DNA of 24,033 nucleotides from Psychrobacter sp. UBA3962 (GCF_002385225.1 NZ_DGDC01000039.1:1-24033); one strand, 5' to 3'; counted from the first letter of the stretch, positions 6,134 to 14,339 are shown. Notes: generated by a model from the letters alone, not told the origin. Made by a program: numbers and translations.

Positions 6134-7342
6134 ATGGATTTTGCCCAACTGCCTGCACCGTCTAAGGTGAGTGCTTGGCTAGATATGGATGCGCTCGATC
6201 ATAATATTGAGCTGGTTAACCAAAAGACCCAAGCGGTTAAGTTGCGCATCGCGACCAAGTCAATTCGTTCTATCGATGTTCTGCGTTACATCCAAAAAAA
6301 GACCCCTCACTTTATCGGCCTCATGTCTTACAGTGCTGCCGAGTCTGTGTATTTGCTACAAAATGGCTTTGATAATATCTTATGTGCTTATCCCACTTTA
6401 GATGCTCAAAGTGTGGCCGAGACCCTAAAATATACTCAGCAAGGCGCCACCATGATTTGGATGGCGGATCGCATTGAGCACTTGCGTCTGCTTGATGAGA
6501 TAGGTGAGCAACATGGCCAAAAAATTGAGGTATGCTTAGATATCAATATGTCTATGCCACTGCCGAAGCTGTACTTTGGTACCAAGCGCTCGGCCTTAAT
6601 GCGCAAAAGTGATGTCAAAAAGCTAATGGAGAAGGCGGGTGGCCTATCGCATATAAAGCTAGATGCGGTAATGGGTTATGAGGCTCAGATTGCTGGATTG
6701 GCAGAGCATATCCCGGGTAAGTCATTGCTTACCCCTGCCATTAAAGTATTAAAAAATGGCTCCAAAAAACAAGTTAGCCGTCGCCGCGCAAGCATAGTGC
6801 GCTGGATTACTGAGCAGTGGTATCAGCTTAAGCTGGTCAACGGCGGGGGTAGTGGTAGTATGGACTTTACCTCATGCCAGCCGGAAGTAACCGAGATTAC
6901 GGTGGGCTCAGCTTATTATAAGCCGGCGTATTTTGATTATATGGAGAGCATGCAGCCCTTTCTCCCAGCAGCAGGGTTTGTGTTGCCAGTGACACGCCAG
7001 CCTGAAAAAGGGGTGATTACTTGCCAAGGGGGCGGTTTTATTGCTTCTGGTGCAGTGAGTGCTGATAAAGCGCCGGTAGTGCACTATCCCAAGGGTTTGT
7101 CTTTACTCCCCGATGAAGGATTTGGAGAAGTACAAACGCCATTTTCAGTGGATAATGAAGTTATAAAACAGGGCAATATGCCAAGAATTGGTGAGGCAGT
7201 GTGGTGCCGCCATGCCAAAGCCGGCGAGTTAGCTGAGCATTTTAATGAGTTGGTGTGTTATCGTGACAATGCACCACTTATAGCAGATGGAACTGCGCAA
7301 GTTATGACAACTTATCGAGGACAAGGACAATGTTTTCATTAA
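6134..7342 (+). CDS. PLP-dependent amino acid deaminase/aldolase-like protein (alanine racemase N-terminal fold)
   Basis: This fold-type III pyridoxal-phosphate enzyme has 402 residues. The ATG at 6134 is preferred over an in-frame TTG at 6098 because an AAGGA Shine-Dalgarno (6121-6125) lies 8 nt before it. The N-terminus A-W-L-D-M-D-A-L-D-x-N matches the start of alanine-racemase/D-threonine-aldolase barrels, and Lys42 in A-T-K-S-I-R is the likely Schiff-base lysine. A glycine-rich N-G-G-G-S-G-S segment in the middle is typical of phosphate binding. The C-terminal domain has the R-H-A-K-A-G-E-L-A-E-H-F signature that I associate with proteins annotated as amino acid deaminase/aldolase (D-serine dehydratase-like). 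Its last four codons overlap the start of the flavin oxidase, so the two are translationally coupled. I recall the same pair in actinobacteria. The true substrate is unknown; a D-amino acid or hydroxy-amino acid is likely. Confidence 0.8.
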   Translation: MDFAQLPAPSKVSAWLDMDALDHNIELVNQKTQAVKLRIATKSIRSIDVLRYIQKKTPHFIGLMSYSAAESVYLLQNGFDNILCAYPTLDAQSVAETLKYTQQGATMIWMADRIEHLRLLDEIGEQHGQKIEVCLDINMSMPLPKLYFGTKRSALMRKSDVKKLMEKAGGLSHIKLDAVMGYEAQIAGLAEHIPGKSLLTPAIKVLKNGSKKQVSRRRASIVRWITEQWYQLKLVNGGGSGSMDFTSCQPEVTEITVGSAYYKPAYFDYMESMQPFLPAAGFVLPVTRQPEKGVITCQGGGFIASGAVSADKAPVVHYPKGLSLLPDEGFGEVQTPFSVDNEVIKQGNMPRIGEAVWCRHAKAGELAEHFNELVCYRDNAPLIADGTAQVMTTYRGQGQCFH

Positions 7343-8664
7343 AACACTGGCAGACAAATAATAAGTGGGAAAACTGGGTTGGCTATGTCACCTCGGAGCC
7401 AGAACAAAAGCTTTCGGTTTATTCGGTGGAGGAGCTGCAACAAGTTATCATACAAGCCCGTGCCGACAAAAAGCGAGTTCGGGTCACTGGAGCGGCACAT
7501 TCCTTTAGTGATTGTGCTAGACCTGAAGAGATCGCTGTAACTTTGCATAATATGCGCGGCTTAATCTCGGTAGATAAAGCCAATAAATTGGCTACATTGC
7601 ACGCGGGCACCTATTTATATGAAATTGGGCCTGCTTTGGCTGAGCATGGCTTGGCACTCGAGAATATGGGGGATGTGCAAGCGCAGACCATTGCTGGGGC
7701 GGTCAGTACAGCCACCCACGGGACAGGTATTGGTCTAGGTTCGGTGGCTAACCAAGTTGTGGGTTGGGAGTGGATAGATGGCAAGGGCGAGTTACACAGC
7801 CATCAGCGAGGCGATGCAGATACTGATGAGTTGGGTAATGCACTACATGTCAGTCTGGGTATGCTTGGGGTATTTACCAAACTGACGTTAAAAGTTGTGG
7901 ATTTATATGGCTTGCGAGAGTCCAATGAGCGCTTAGAGTTTGAACAAGGGTTGGCAAATTTTCATGATACAGCACGGGCTCATCGACATATGGAATGGTT
8001 TTTATTTCCAGGCACCAATAAGCTGCAACAAAAAACCTTGTCTTTAGTTCCCCCAAAGCCAATGCGCCGTGGCCAAAAGATGAAGGATCATTTTGACAGT
8101 ATAGTTATGCTTAACGGCGCTTTTTATGTTCTCTCTGAGTTGGCTAGAATGAATCCTAAGCTGACTAAAAAGGTAAGTGAGATTTCAGCCAATTCTATTC
8201 CTAACACCCACCGCGAAGGTTACAGCTTTGAAGTGTTTCCAACGCCGCGCGGGGTTAAGTTTAATGAGTCAGAATACTTTATTAAGCTGTCAGATTTCGA
8301 GGCCTGTATCACTGAGATTAATGATATTTTATTAGAAGATAATAAATTATCACATTTTCCCATTGAGGTGCGTACACATAAGGGCGAGACGGGAATGCTA
8401 AGCCCAACACAGGGTGAAGATTGTGCGGTACTCTCGTTTCATGTATATAAAGGCATGGACTGTGAGCCTTTATTTAACTGGCTTTACGACTATATGAAAA
8501 AGTGGCAAGGTCGCCCACATTGGGGTAAGGTCAATAAGCTTAATACAGATGAGCTGCATGAGCTGTATCCGCAAATGGCACGCTTCTTGGAGATACGTGA
8601 GCAATATGATCCCGATAATGTATTTATGAATAGCTGGCTTGAACAGAAGTTTTTATCAAATTAA
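7330..8664 (+). CDS. FAD-dependent D-arabinono-1,4-lactone oxidase-family protein
   Basis: This is a 444-residue flavin oxidase of the vanillyl-alcohol-oxidase superfamily, ALO/AldO branch, which oxidises sugar lactones or alditols with O2 and releases H2O2. Residues 25-190 form the FAD-binding domain, with V-R-V-T-G-A-A-H-S-F (50-59), where His57 is at the position that carries covalent FAD in relatives, and an A-T-H-G-T-G motif near 130. The C-terminal R-P-H-W-G-K motif is the family hallmark of the ALO substrate domain. The ATG at 7330 lies inside the end of the preceding gene (13-bp overlap) and follows GAGGACAAGGACA, which contains Shine-Dalgarno-like AGGA. The coupling implies that the PLP enzyme and the oxidase act on the same compound or in consecutive steps; which compound is unknown. 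Confidence 0.85.
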   Translation: MFSLKHWQTNNKWENWVGYVTSEPEQKLSVYSVEELQQVIIQARADKKRVRVTGAAHSFSDCARPEEIAVTLHNMRGLISVDKANKLATLHAGTYLYEIGPALAEHGLALENMGDVQAQTIAGAVSTATHGTGIGLGSVANQVVGWEWIDGKGELHSHQRGDADTDELGNALHVSLGMLGVFTKLTLKVVDLYGLRESNERLEFEQGLANFHDTARAHRHMEWFLFPGTNKLQQKTLSLVPPKPMRRGQKMKDHFDSIVMLNGAFYVLSELARMNPKLTKKVSEISANSIPNTHREGYSFEVFPTPRGVKFNESEYFIKLSDFEACITEINDILLEDNKLSHFPIEVRTHKGETGMLSPTQGEDCAVLSFHVYKGMDCEPLFNWLYDYMKKWQGRPHWGKVNKLNTDELHELYPQMARFLEIREQYDPDNVFMNSWLEQKFLSN

Positions 8665-8763
8665 GGTTATTCATACTTAAGGATTCTATAACTTAAGATT
8701 TGACTAATTAATGAGTCTATAAGTAGTTAAAATAGTCGAAATAGAGTTTCCTTAATACTACTC

Positions 8764-8786
8764 GTTTGCAATATTTTATTGCAAAC
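8764..8786. promoter_or_regulatory. Perfect 10-bp inverted repeat upstream of the WG-repeat gene
   Basis: GTTTGCAATA (8764-8773) and TATTGCAAAC (8777-8786) are exact inverted repeats around TTT. No T run follows the second arm, so a classical terminator is unlikely, though RNA from the oxidase gene 100 nt upstream could fold here. It stands about 70 bp before the WG-repeat ATG, in promoter territory, so I favour an operator. Confidence 0.5.
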
Positions 8787-8854
8787 ATGGTATATCTATT
8801 TGAATTCTGTTATTTTTCAATAAACACATAATCTATCGACTTCATATTAGAGAC

Positions 8855-9895
8855 ATGACCTCAAATAATACTCGTAATTTAAAATCACACTTAATAAAAT
8901 CCCTCTCACTTTGTGCTGTGTTAGGCGCTATAACTGTGCCTGCCTATGCCTGTCAGGTGCCCAAAAGCTACTACTCTAATGTTTTTTGTACGGCCAGTAG
9001 TGATTATTTTATAGCCTTAAAAGACTCCGGTCAGCCGGTAGCTTTACTGGATAAGAAGGGGAGGCGAATTGCTGATTTATCGCGATACAATGGTATCGAT
9101 GTCAGTAAACTCAAAGATGGGCTTATTCCGGTTCAGAGATTGGGCCGAGTAGGCTATATCAATACCTCGGGTCGAGAAGTTATTCCAGCAATCTATGACA
9201 CCATTAATGGTGATAGACAAACAAAAGGTTGGTCACGTGCGGTAAGTAACAATCGTATTGTGGTGAAAAAGGGAGGTAACTTTGGGGTCATTGACACCAG
9301 TAACCGAGTCATCGTTCCTTTTTCAGCCAATAACCAAAGTATCAGTGATTTTAATGGTAACTTGGCAACCATCACAACCCGAAATGGGACTCAGTGGGTG
9401 GACATTAATGGAAGACCCACTGCAAATCCAGCCCAGACGGTTTCCAATCGCAATACCACACAGACTGCTTCAACGGCTAAGCCTGTGATAAATACCACTA
9501 CAGTTATTCAAAGCCCAAGTATTACTCAAACACCAGCGCCTAGTCCAAGTTTCAGTAATACCGAAGTTTGGCAACCAGAACAGCGTGACGGTAAATGGGG
9601 CTATGTGAACTATAGCGGAGTTCCAATGATTAAGTTCTTATTCCAGCAAGCCATGCCTTTCTCTGAAGGTCTTGCAGGGGTGAAAATGGATAATAAATGG
9701 GGCTTTGTTAACTTGGCTGGCGAGTTGGTTATTCCGTTTAACTTCGAAGAATCAAAGCTTCGCCGAGGTAGGGGTACCACCTACAAAGGCGCCCAACCAT
9801 TTGTGTTTACTGGCGGTAAAGCGTGGGTCGCCAATGCGCCCAATGGTGCTCAGATGTGTATTGATAATAAAGGCAATTTTGTCAGTTGCTCTTAA
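8855..9895 (+). CDS. Secreted WG-repeat protein
   Basis: This is a 346-residue exported protein. Residues 1-32 are a Sec signal with lysines, a hydrophobic core and A-Y-A before Cys33. No lipobox is present, so it is probably soluble in the periplasm or exported. WG (KWG) repeats follow: G-Y-I-N-T-S-G-R-E-V-I-P (about 100-111), G-V-I-D-T-S-N-R-V-I-V-P (144-155), K-W-G-Y-V-N-Y-S-G (about 247-255) and K-W-G-F-V-N-L-A-G-E-L-V-I-P (281-294). A Thr/Ser/Pro-rich linker at about 190-238 separates two repeat pairs. Cysteines 33 and 45 and two C-terminal cysteines may form disulfides. WG repeats are thought to mediate protein or ligand contacts and indicate no enzymatic role. The Shine-Dalgarno is weak. 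It appears to be a single-gene unit between the inverted repeat at 8764 and a strong terminator. Confidence 0.85.
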   Translation: MTSNNTRNLKSHLIKSLSLCAVLGAITVPAYACQVPKSYYSNVFCTASSDYFIALKDSGQPVALLDKKGRRIADLSRYNGIDVSKLKDGLIPVQRLGRVGYINTSGREVIPAIYDTINGDRQTKGWSRAVSNNRIVVKKGGNFGVIDTSNRVIVPFSANNQSISDFNGNLATITTRNGTQWVDINGRPTANPAQTVSNRNTTQTASTAKPVINTTTVIQSPSITQTPAPSPSFSNTEVWQPEQRDGKWGYVNYSGVPMIKFLFQQAMPFSEGLAGVKMDNKWGFVNLAGELVIPFNFEESKLRRGRGTTYKGAQPFVFTGGKAWVANAPNGAQMCIDNKGNFVSCS

Positions 9896-9916
9896 CTGGT
9901 TGTTAGACCTTTCAGC

Positions 9917-9950
9917 AAAAAAAACAGTGCCTTTTGGCACTGTTTTTTTA
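9917..9950. terminator. Bidirectional rho-independent terminator
   Basis: A run of A, then ACAGTGCC (9924-9931), a TTTT loop, GGCACTGT (9936-9943) and a T run. The symmetry serves both the WG-repeat gene (plus) and the converging DJ-1/PfpI gene (minus), which end on either side. Confidence 0.9.
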
Positions 9951-9985
9951 TCTAAGATAAATGGTTTATTTTAAAGCTTTTTGGC

Positions 9986-10663
9986 TTATGCCTGTAGACG
10001 TTTGATTAAACGCTGGGCGGTCTCTTCAGAGGACGCAGGGTTCTGACCAGTGATCAATAAGCCATCTTCGACCACATAAGACTGCCAATCTGCGCCTTTT
10101 TCATAAAGACCACCGTTTTCTTTCAGGGCATCTTCTAACAAGAAAGGTACCACGTCGCTGAGGCCAACCGCTTCTTCTTCAGTGTTACTAAAGCCGGTTA
10201 CTTTCTTATCTTTCACTAAGTACTCGCCATTTACTTTTACGTTTTTCAAAGCAGCAGGGGCGTGACAAACGAAGGCCACTGGCTTATCAGAATTTACAAA
10301 ATCTTCGATAAGGGCGATTGACTTCAAATCTACTGCCAAGTCCCATAACGGGCCATGACCGCCTGGATAGAATACGGCATCATAATCATCGCTGTTTATT
10401 TCAGCCAATTTATGAGTGCTGGCTAAATGCTCTTGAGCCGCGGTATCTTGTTTAAAGCGATCGGTATACTCAGTTTGAGCATCAGGCGTATCGCTACTAG
10501 GGTCTAAAGGAGGTTGACCGCCGGCTGGAGAGGCTAAAGTAATATCTGCACCAGCATCTTTAAATGCGTAGTAGGGGGCGGCAAATTCTTCTAACCAAAA
10601 GCCCGTTTTCTTACCAGTTTCAGCCAGTTTATCGTGTGAGGTTAATACCATTAATACTTTCAT
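9986..10663 (-). CDS. DJ-1/PfpI family protein (Hsp31/glyoxalase III-like, class I glutamine amidotransferase fold)
   Basis: This protein has 225 residues. The nucleophile elbow A-F-V-C-H-A-P-A-A-L places Cys133 and His134 at the family's active site. F-W-L-E-E (22-26) supplies the glutamate that activates the cysteine in this branch, and F-Y-P-G-G-H-G-P (98-105) is the conserved P-G-G-H loop. Relatives with this length and these motifs include Hsp31-like glyoxalase III, which converts methylglyoxal to lactate without cofactor; chaperone or deglycase roles have also been proposed for the family. It lies 72 bp after the CurA-like reductase on the same strand, in a block with YqhD and a NemR-like regulator, which fits reactive-aldehyde detoxification. 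The weak hairpin between it and the reductase may reduce but not abolish co-transcription. Confidence 0.85.
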   Translation of the reverse strand: MKVLMVLTSHDKLAETGKKTGFWLEEFAAPYYAFKDAGADITLASPAGGQPPLDPSSDTPDAQTEYTDRFKQDTAAQEHLASTHKLAEINSDDYDAVFYPGGHGPLWDLAVDLKSIALIEDFVNSDKPVAFVCHAPAALKNVKVNGEYLVKDKKVTGFSNTEEEAVGLSDVVPFLLEDALKENGGLYEKGADWQSYVVEDGLLITGQNPASSEETAQRLIKRLQA

Positions 10664-10713
10664 AGTTATTCCATTATTTATTGTGAGTTTTTTTATTTTG
10701 TTAATTTCTGCCT

Positions 10714-10737
10714 AAAAACTATCTACAGCTAATAGTT
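10714..10737 (-). terminator. Weak hairpin between the CurA-like and DJ-1/PfpI genes
   Basis: On the minus strand AACTAT and ATAGTT form a 6-bp AT-rich stem around a 9-nt loop, starting inside the reductase stop codon and followed by five T residues. It is weak and at most a partial terminator. Confidence 0.35.
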
Positions 10738-11785
10738 ATTTAGGGTCAGCCACTTTTACCACTGTTTTTCCAAAATTATTACCGTATAACATGTCAACAA
10801 AACCTTCAGGGGCGTTTTGCAGACCATCAACGATATGTTCTTTGGTTTTTACTTTACCCTCAGATACCCATTTACCCATGGTCTGTAAGAACTCTGGGAA
10901 GTGATCACCATACTCTTCAAAGATAATAAAGCCCTTAACCGTTAAGCGTTTTCTTAAGATGTTACTCATAAGTAGGCTTAAGCGGTCTTTACCTTCTGGT
11001 AATTCAGTTTGGTTGTAATGAGCAGCAAGACCACATACTGGGATACGAGCATGGCCATTAAGTAGCGGTAATACCGCATCAAATACACGGCCACCTACGT
11101 TTTCGTAATAGATGTCGATACCATCTGGACACGCTGCTGCTAATTGCTGTTCAAAGTCATCAGCACGGTGATCGAGACACTGATCGAAGCCAAGCTCTTC
11201 TACCGCAAATTTGCATTTGTCTTCGCCGCCTGCCACACCAATTACTTTCAGACCATGCAGTTTACCTACTTGGCCAACAGTAGCACCCACTGGACCGGTT
11301 GCTGCGCCTACTACTAAAGTTTCACCTGCTTTTGGCTTACCAATATCGGTCAAGCCCATATATCCTGTAAATCCTGGCATACCTAACACGCCTAGACCGT
11401 ATGAAGGATTGCTCATGTCTTTGGTGAGCTTATAAACCCCTTCGCCGTCGCTTACGCTATAGTCTTGCCAGCCACTATAAGCGACTACGATATCACCTTC
11501 ACTAAAGCCATCGACATTAGAGTTGACCACTTGTGAGACAGTAGCGCCTAGCATGACATCACCTACTTGAAGCGGATCAGCATAGCTTTCGGCATCGCTC
11601 ATGCGACCACGCATATAAGGGTCAAGTGATAGATATAAGGTGCGCAGTAGCATCTCATTATCAGCAGCGGTTGGGATTTCAGTTGTGGCTAATTCAAAAT
11701 TGTCATTAACTGGTTTACCGTGTGGACGGCTGGCCAGCTTAACTTGACGATTTAAAGTATCAGATTGGGTATTGGTAAAGCTCAT
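10736..11785 (-). CDS. NADP-dependent oxidoreductase, CurA/leukotriene B4 dehydrogenase-like MDR family
   Basis: This is a 349-residue medium-chain dehydrogenase/reductase without zinc-ligand motifs. Family marks are Y-L-S-L-D-P-Y-M-R-G-R-M (51-62), the dinucleotide-binding A-A-T-G-P-V-G (161-167), Y-Y-E-N-V-G-G near 230, and V-K-G-F-I-I-F near 290. Relatives (E. coli CurA/YncB, mammalian LTB4 12-hydroxydehydrogenase) use NADPH to reduce carbon-carbon double bonds of alpha,beta-unsaturated ketones and aldehydes. An AAGGA Shine-Dalgarno lies 7 nt before the ATG. A 280-bp gap separates it from yqhD upstream, so it probably has its own promoter near the 11845-11860 palindrome, and the DJ-1/PfpI gene follows it. 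Together with YqhD the context suggests electrophile clearance. Confidence 0.88.
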   Translation of the reverse strand: MSFTNTQSDTLNRQVKLASRPHGKPVNDNFELATTEIPTAADNEMLLRTLYLSLDPYMRGRMSDAESYADPLQVGDVMLGATVSQVVNSNVDGFSEGDIVVAYSGWQDYSVSDGEGVYKLTKDMSNPSYGLGVLGMPGFTGYMGLTDIGKPKAGETLVVGAATGPVGATVGQVGKLHGLKVIGVAGGEDKCKFAVEELGFDQCLDHRADDFEQQLAAACPDGIDIYYENVGGRVFDAVLPLLNGHARIPVCGLAAHYNQTELPEGKDRLSLLMSNILRKRLTVKGFIIFEEYGDHFPEFLQTMGKWVSEGKVKTKEHIVDGLQNAPEGFVDMLYGNNFGKTVVKVADPK

Positions 11786-11844
11786 GGAGTTATCCTTTAT
11801 TGTTATTGGGTTTATTTTATGCAGTAATTTTTATTATCGAAGGG

Positions 11845-11860
11845 TATTAATATATTAATA
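11845..11860. promoter_or_regulatory. Perfect 16-bp AT palindrome upstream of the CurA-like gene
   Basis: TATTAATATATTAATA is fully self-complementary and stands 60-75 bp before the reductase ATG, where an operator or -10 region would be. Its pure AT composition makes chance more likely than for a mixed palindrome. The neighbouring region also has a spaced pair of AGCTGTG/CACAGCT arms (about 11905-11960) of unknown meaning. Confidence 0.35.
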
Positions 11861-12065
11861 ATTGTATGTTTATAATAAATGCTATGTTTAGCAGTTACTT
11901 GTTAAGTAAAGGGACACAGCTACTTATGCAGTATTCATTTTAGAGCAGGGCAGCTGTGCCTATGTCGTGCTTTTGTACCTAATTTATAACCTAACTTATT
12001 TGTAACTTAAGAGTAAATCATTAGAGTTAAAGTAATAAGTCAGGTATCCAGCAATTCAACGATAA

Positions 12066-13274
12066 TTAAGCTTTAGCAGCACGTTGTAAAATACGACGTG
12101 AAACTTCTAAATCATTGGCTTTGTGCTCACCAAGTGCGGTCATACCGTGCGCTTCTAATTGCTTAATAATAGGCTCAATGGCGCTTTCATCTAAGTCTGC
12201 GTCAGCTAAGTTGATAGGTAGATCTAGCGCCTTAAAGAAGTCTTCGGTATAAGCAATGGCGGTTTCAATGACATCATCATCACTTAGTTGTTTATCATCG
12301 TTATTGATATTCCACACATTGCGAGCGTATTGAAGTAACTTGTCTTTTTTACTGTCTTTTAACTCACGCATTAGTGAGGGCAACACAATAGTTAAAGTGC
12401 GGGCATGATCAATATTATGTAGAGAGGTTAACTCATGACCAATCATGTGCGTGGTCCAGTCTTGTGGCACGCCAGTCCCAATTAGGCCGTTTAATGCCAT
12501 GGTCGCTGTCCACATGACGTTTTTACGCACTTCTAAGTCTTCAGGATTCTCTTTAACCGCTTTACCTTCAGTAATCAGGATTTTTAAAAGACTTTCGGCA
12601 AAAGCGTCTTGTACTTTGGCATTCACCGGATAGGTTAAATACTGTTCCATAACGTGAACAAAGGCATCAGCCACGCCGTTCATGACTTGACGCTTAGGTA
12701 GAGTTAAAGTCTTAATAGGATCTAGAATTGAAAATTTTGGATAAGCAAGAGGGTTGCCAAAAGGTAGCTTCGCTTGACGCTCGCTATAGTTGATTACCCC
12801 GCCTGAGTTCATTTCAGAGCCAGTCGCTGGAATGGTCAATACTGCGCCTAAATCTACCGCTGAATCAATGTTCTTAGTATAGCTGGTCAAAGCATCCCAC
12901 GCTTGCTCACGAGATACTGTGCCGTCCTCTTCTTTTAAGTGCGAAACTAACGCCACAAACTTACTGCCATCGATAACTGAACCACCACCCACAGCTAAAA
13001 TAAAGTCAATATTTTGCTCATTCACCATGTCAGCCGCTTTTAGTAAAGTAGTGAACTCAGGGTTAGGCTCAATACCGCCAAATTCAAATATCTGACGCTC
13101 GCCACCATTATCTAAAGCAGTTTTAACCTCATCAAGGGTACCGGTGCGTTTTGCAGAACCACCGCCATAAGTGATTAATACCCGAGCTTTGGCAGGCACT
13201 AAGTCAGCCAATTGTTTGATTTGACCTTCACCAAATACAATGCGTACTGGGTTGTAATATTGAAAATTGTTCAT
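12066..13274 (-). CDS. yqhD: NADPH-dependent aldehyde reductase YqhD (iron-containing alcohol dehydrogenase family)
   Basis: This 402-residue protein aligns along its whole length with E. coli YqhD as I remember it, with the same start (M-N-N-F). It reduces short aldehydes, including those from lipid peroxidation, glyoxal and acrolein, using NADPH. Nucleotide-binding motifs are T-Y-G-G-G-S (35-40) and G-G-G-S-V-I-D-G (96-103). The metal ligands of the E. coli enzyme (Asp194, His198, His267, His281) correspond to Asp203, His207, His276 and His290, all present. AAAGGA lies at a good distance before the ATG. The promoter upstream contains a TetR-type palindrome between -35 and -10, and the NemR-like regulator gene lies immediately upstream on the same strand, so repression by that protein is the likely control. 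Confidence 0.93.
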   Translation of the reverse strand: MNNFQYYNPVRIVFGEGQIKQLADLVPAKARVLITYGGGSAKRTGTLDEVKTALDNGGERQIFEFGGIEPNPEFTTLLKAADMVNEQNIDFILAVGGGSVIDGSKFVALVSHLKEEDGTVSREQAWDALTSYTKNIDSAVDLGAVLTIPATGSEMNSGGVINYSERQAKLPFGNPLAYPKFSILDPIKTLTLPKRQVMNGVADAFVHVMEQYLTYPVNAKVQDAFAESLLKILITEGKAVKENPEDLEVRKNVMWTATMALNGLIGTGVPQDWTTHMIGHELTSLHNIDHARTLTIVLPSLMRELKDSKKDKLLQYARNVWNINNDDKQLSDDDVIETAIAYTEDFFKALDLPINLADADLDESAIEPIIKQLEAHGMTALGEHKANDLEVSRRILQRAAKA

Positions 13275-13391
13275 AAATGTCCTTTAAGATGATTATTAAA
13301 AAAAGGTGATTAGTTAAAAGTAGTATTAAAAAGTCGTAATTAAAAAAAGGAATAGGAGGTGTTGTTAACTTGCTAAGAATCATACAGCGTT

Positions 13392-13420
13392 ATTAGACCA
13401 GTCGTCTAGTAGCTTTACAA
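13392..13420 (-). promoter_or_regulatory. yqhD promoter with embedded TetR/NemR-type operator
   Basis: Reading the minus strand, TTGTAA (complement of 13415-13420) and TCTAAT (complement of 13392-13397) have the ideal 17-bp spacing. The 15-bp palindrome TAGACCAGTCGTCTA (13394-13408; arms TAGAC/GTCTA) overlaps the -10 and fills the spacer, the classical position for repression. The NemR box I remember from E. coli has the form TAGACC-N4-GGTCTA, so the arms agree and the spacing is one base shorter. The assignment to the adjacent regulator is inference. Confidence 0.65.
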
Positions 13421-13457
13421 AACAACATAACTGATAAGTAATTGTGTTCAGTTTTTA

Positions 13458-14120
13458 TTAACCAATCTTTTCAAGTCCAATGTCTGAGGCCGTCATTTCC
13501 CAGACTTCATCAAGTGCTGAGTTATTACGACTGGTTTTTGCGATTAAACTGGCCCCTAACCAAGCATAGTACCAACGCTTAGCGATACTCTCTGCAGAAA
13601 TATTTTTAGCCCTAGGGATAGACTCTTCAGCCCAACCGGCTTCTACCTGCTCACTTATCCAGTGAATGGTTTGCTGTGAGCCATTTTCTAAAGCTTTTCG
13701 CATGGGGTCTGAGATGTCTGAGACCTCGGCGCTAAGCTTAACCATCAAACACTTTTCATGATCACACCCATTTTGTTGGGTGTTATGCCAATACTGGAAG
13801 TACTTAGACAGCTTCTGTTGCGCACTAATGTCTTGTGAAGAAATAGTATTCAAGCGATGCTTATAATGCTCAAAGTAACTTTGGATAATGGCTTCGCCGA
13901 ACGCTTCTTTGGAAGCAAAGTAATGATAAAAAGAACCTTTGGGCACGCCAGCGGTGTCAAGTATTTTCTTAATGCCTACTGCAGTAAAGCCTTTTTGTGC
14001 CAACAGCTGATAGCCAGTGGCGAGTAAATGTGACTTGGTATTGCTGGGAGGGTGTTGAAAAAAATCAATATTTTTTACATCAGTATTTGAATCAGTAATA
14101 GTTATATTATGGCTAGTCAT
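13458..14120 (-). CDS. TetR/AcrR family regulator, NemR-like
   Basis: This 220-residue repressor has an N-terminal helix-turn-helix at about residues 46-68 (V-G-I-K-K-I-L-D...V-P-K-G-S-F-Y-H-Y-F), preceded by about 28 residues of non-conserved tail. It matches E. coli NemR well, notably C-L-M-V-K-L-S-A-E-V against C-L-T-V-K-L-S-A-E-V, and W-L-G-A-S-L-I-A-K against W-L-G-A-N-L-Q-A-K. Cys124 therefore equals the redox-sensing Cys106 and Lys195 equals Lys175 of NemR, the pair reported to form a reversible sulfenamide with reactive chlorine. An additional Cys119 lies nearby. It lies upstream of yqhD on the same strand and divergent from the flavoenzyme gene, matching the E. coli logic where NemR controls an Old Yellow Enzyme. 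Sensing of bleach, quinones or aldehydes is inferred from these residues. Confidence 0.85.
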   Translation of the reverse strand: MTSHNITITDSNTDVKNIDFFQHPPSNTKSHLLATGYQLLAQKGFTAVGIKKILDTAGVPKGSFYHYFASKEAFGEAIIQSYFEHYKHRLNTISSQDISAQQKLSKYFQYWHNTQQNGCDHEKCLMVKLSAEVSDISDPMRKALENGSQQTIHWISEQVEAGWAEESIPRAKNISAESIAKRWYYAWLGASLIAKTSRNNSALDEVWEMTASDIGLEKIG

Positions 14121-14339
14121 AGTCAGTCCATATGGGTATTAATTATTTTGTATATGATAATGTTACCACAGGCGCTTAGTTCGTTTGTTTATGGTTGTAT
14201 CCTAACGACTAAATACCCCCAATAGCTTACAATCATCCAATACTGATACTTAGAATTGAAGCTTATTAACCAAATACTGCGACGATATACCCATACCTAG
14301 CCAGCGATATATGAGCTAGCAATACAATTAGAGAGCACC

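Noticed and set aside
13432..13459. AACTGA/TCAGTT arms with a T run after the NemR-like gene
   Set aside because: The T run lies on the wrong strand for terminating the regulator transcript, and the stem is short with a long loop.
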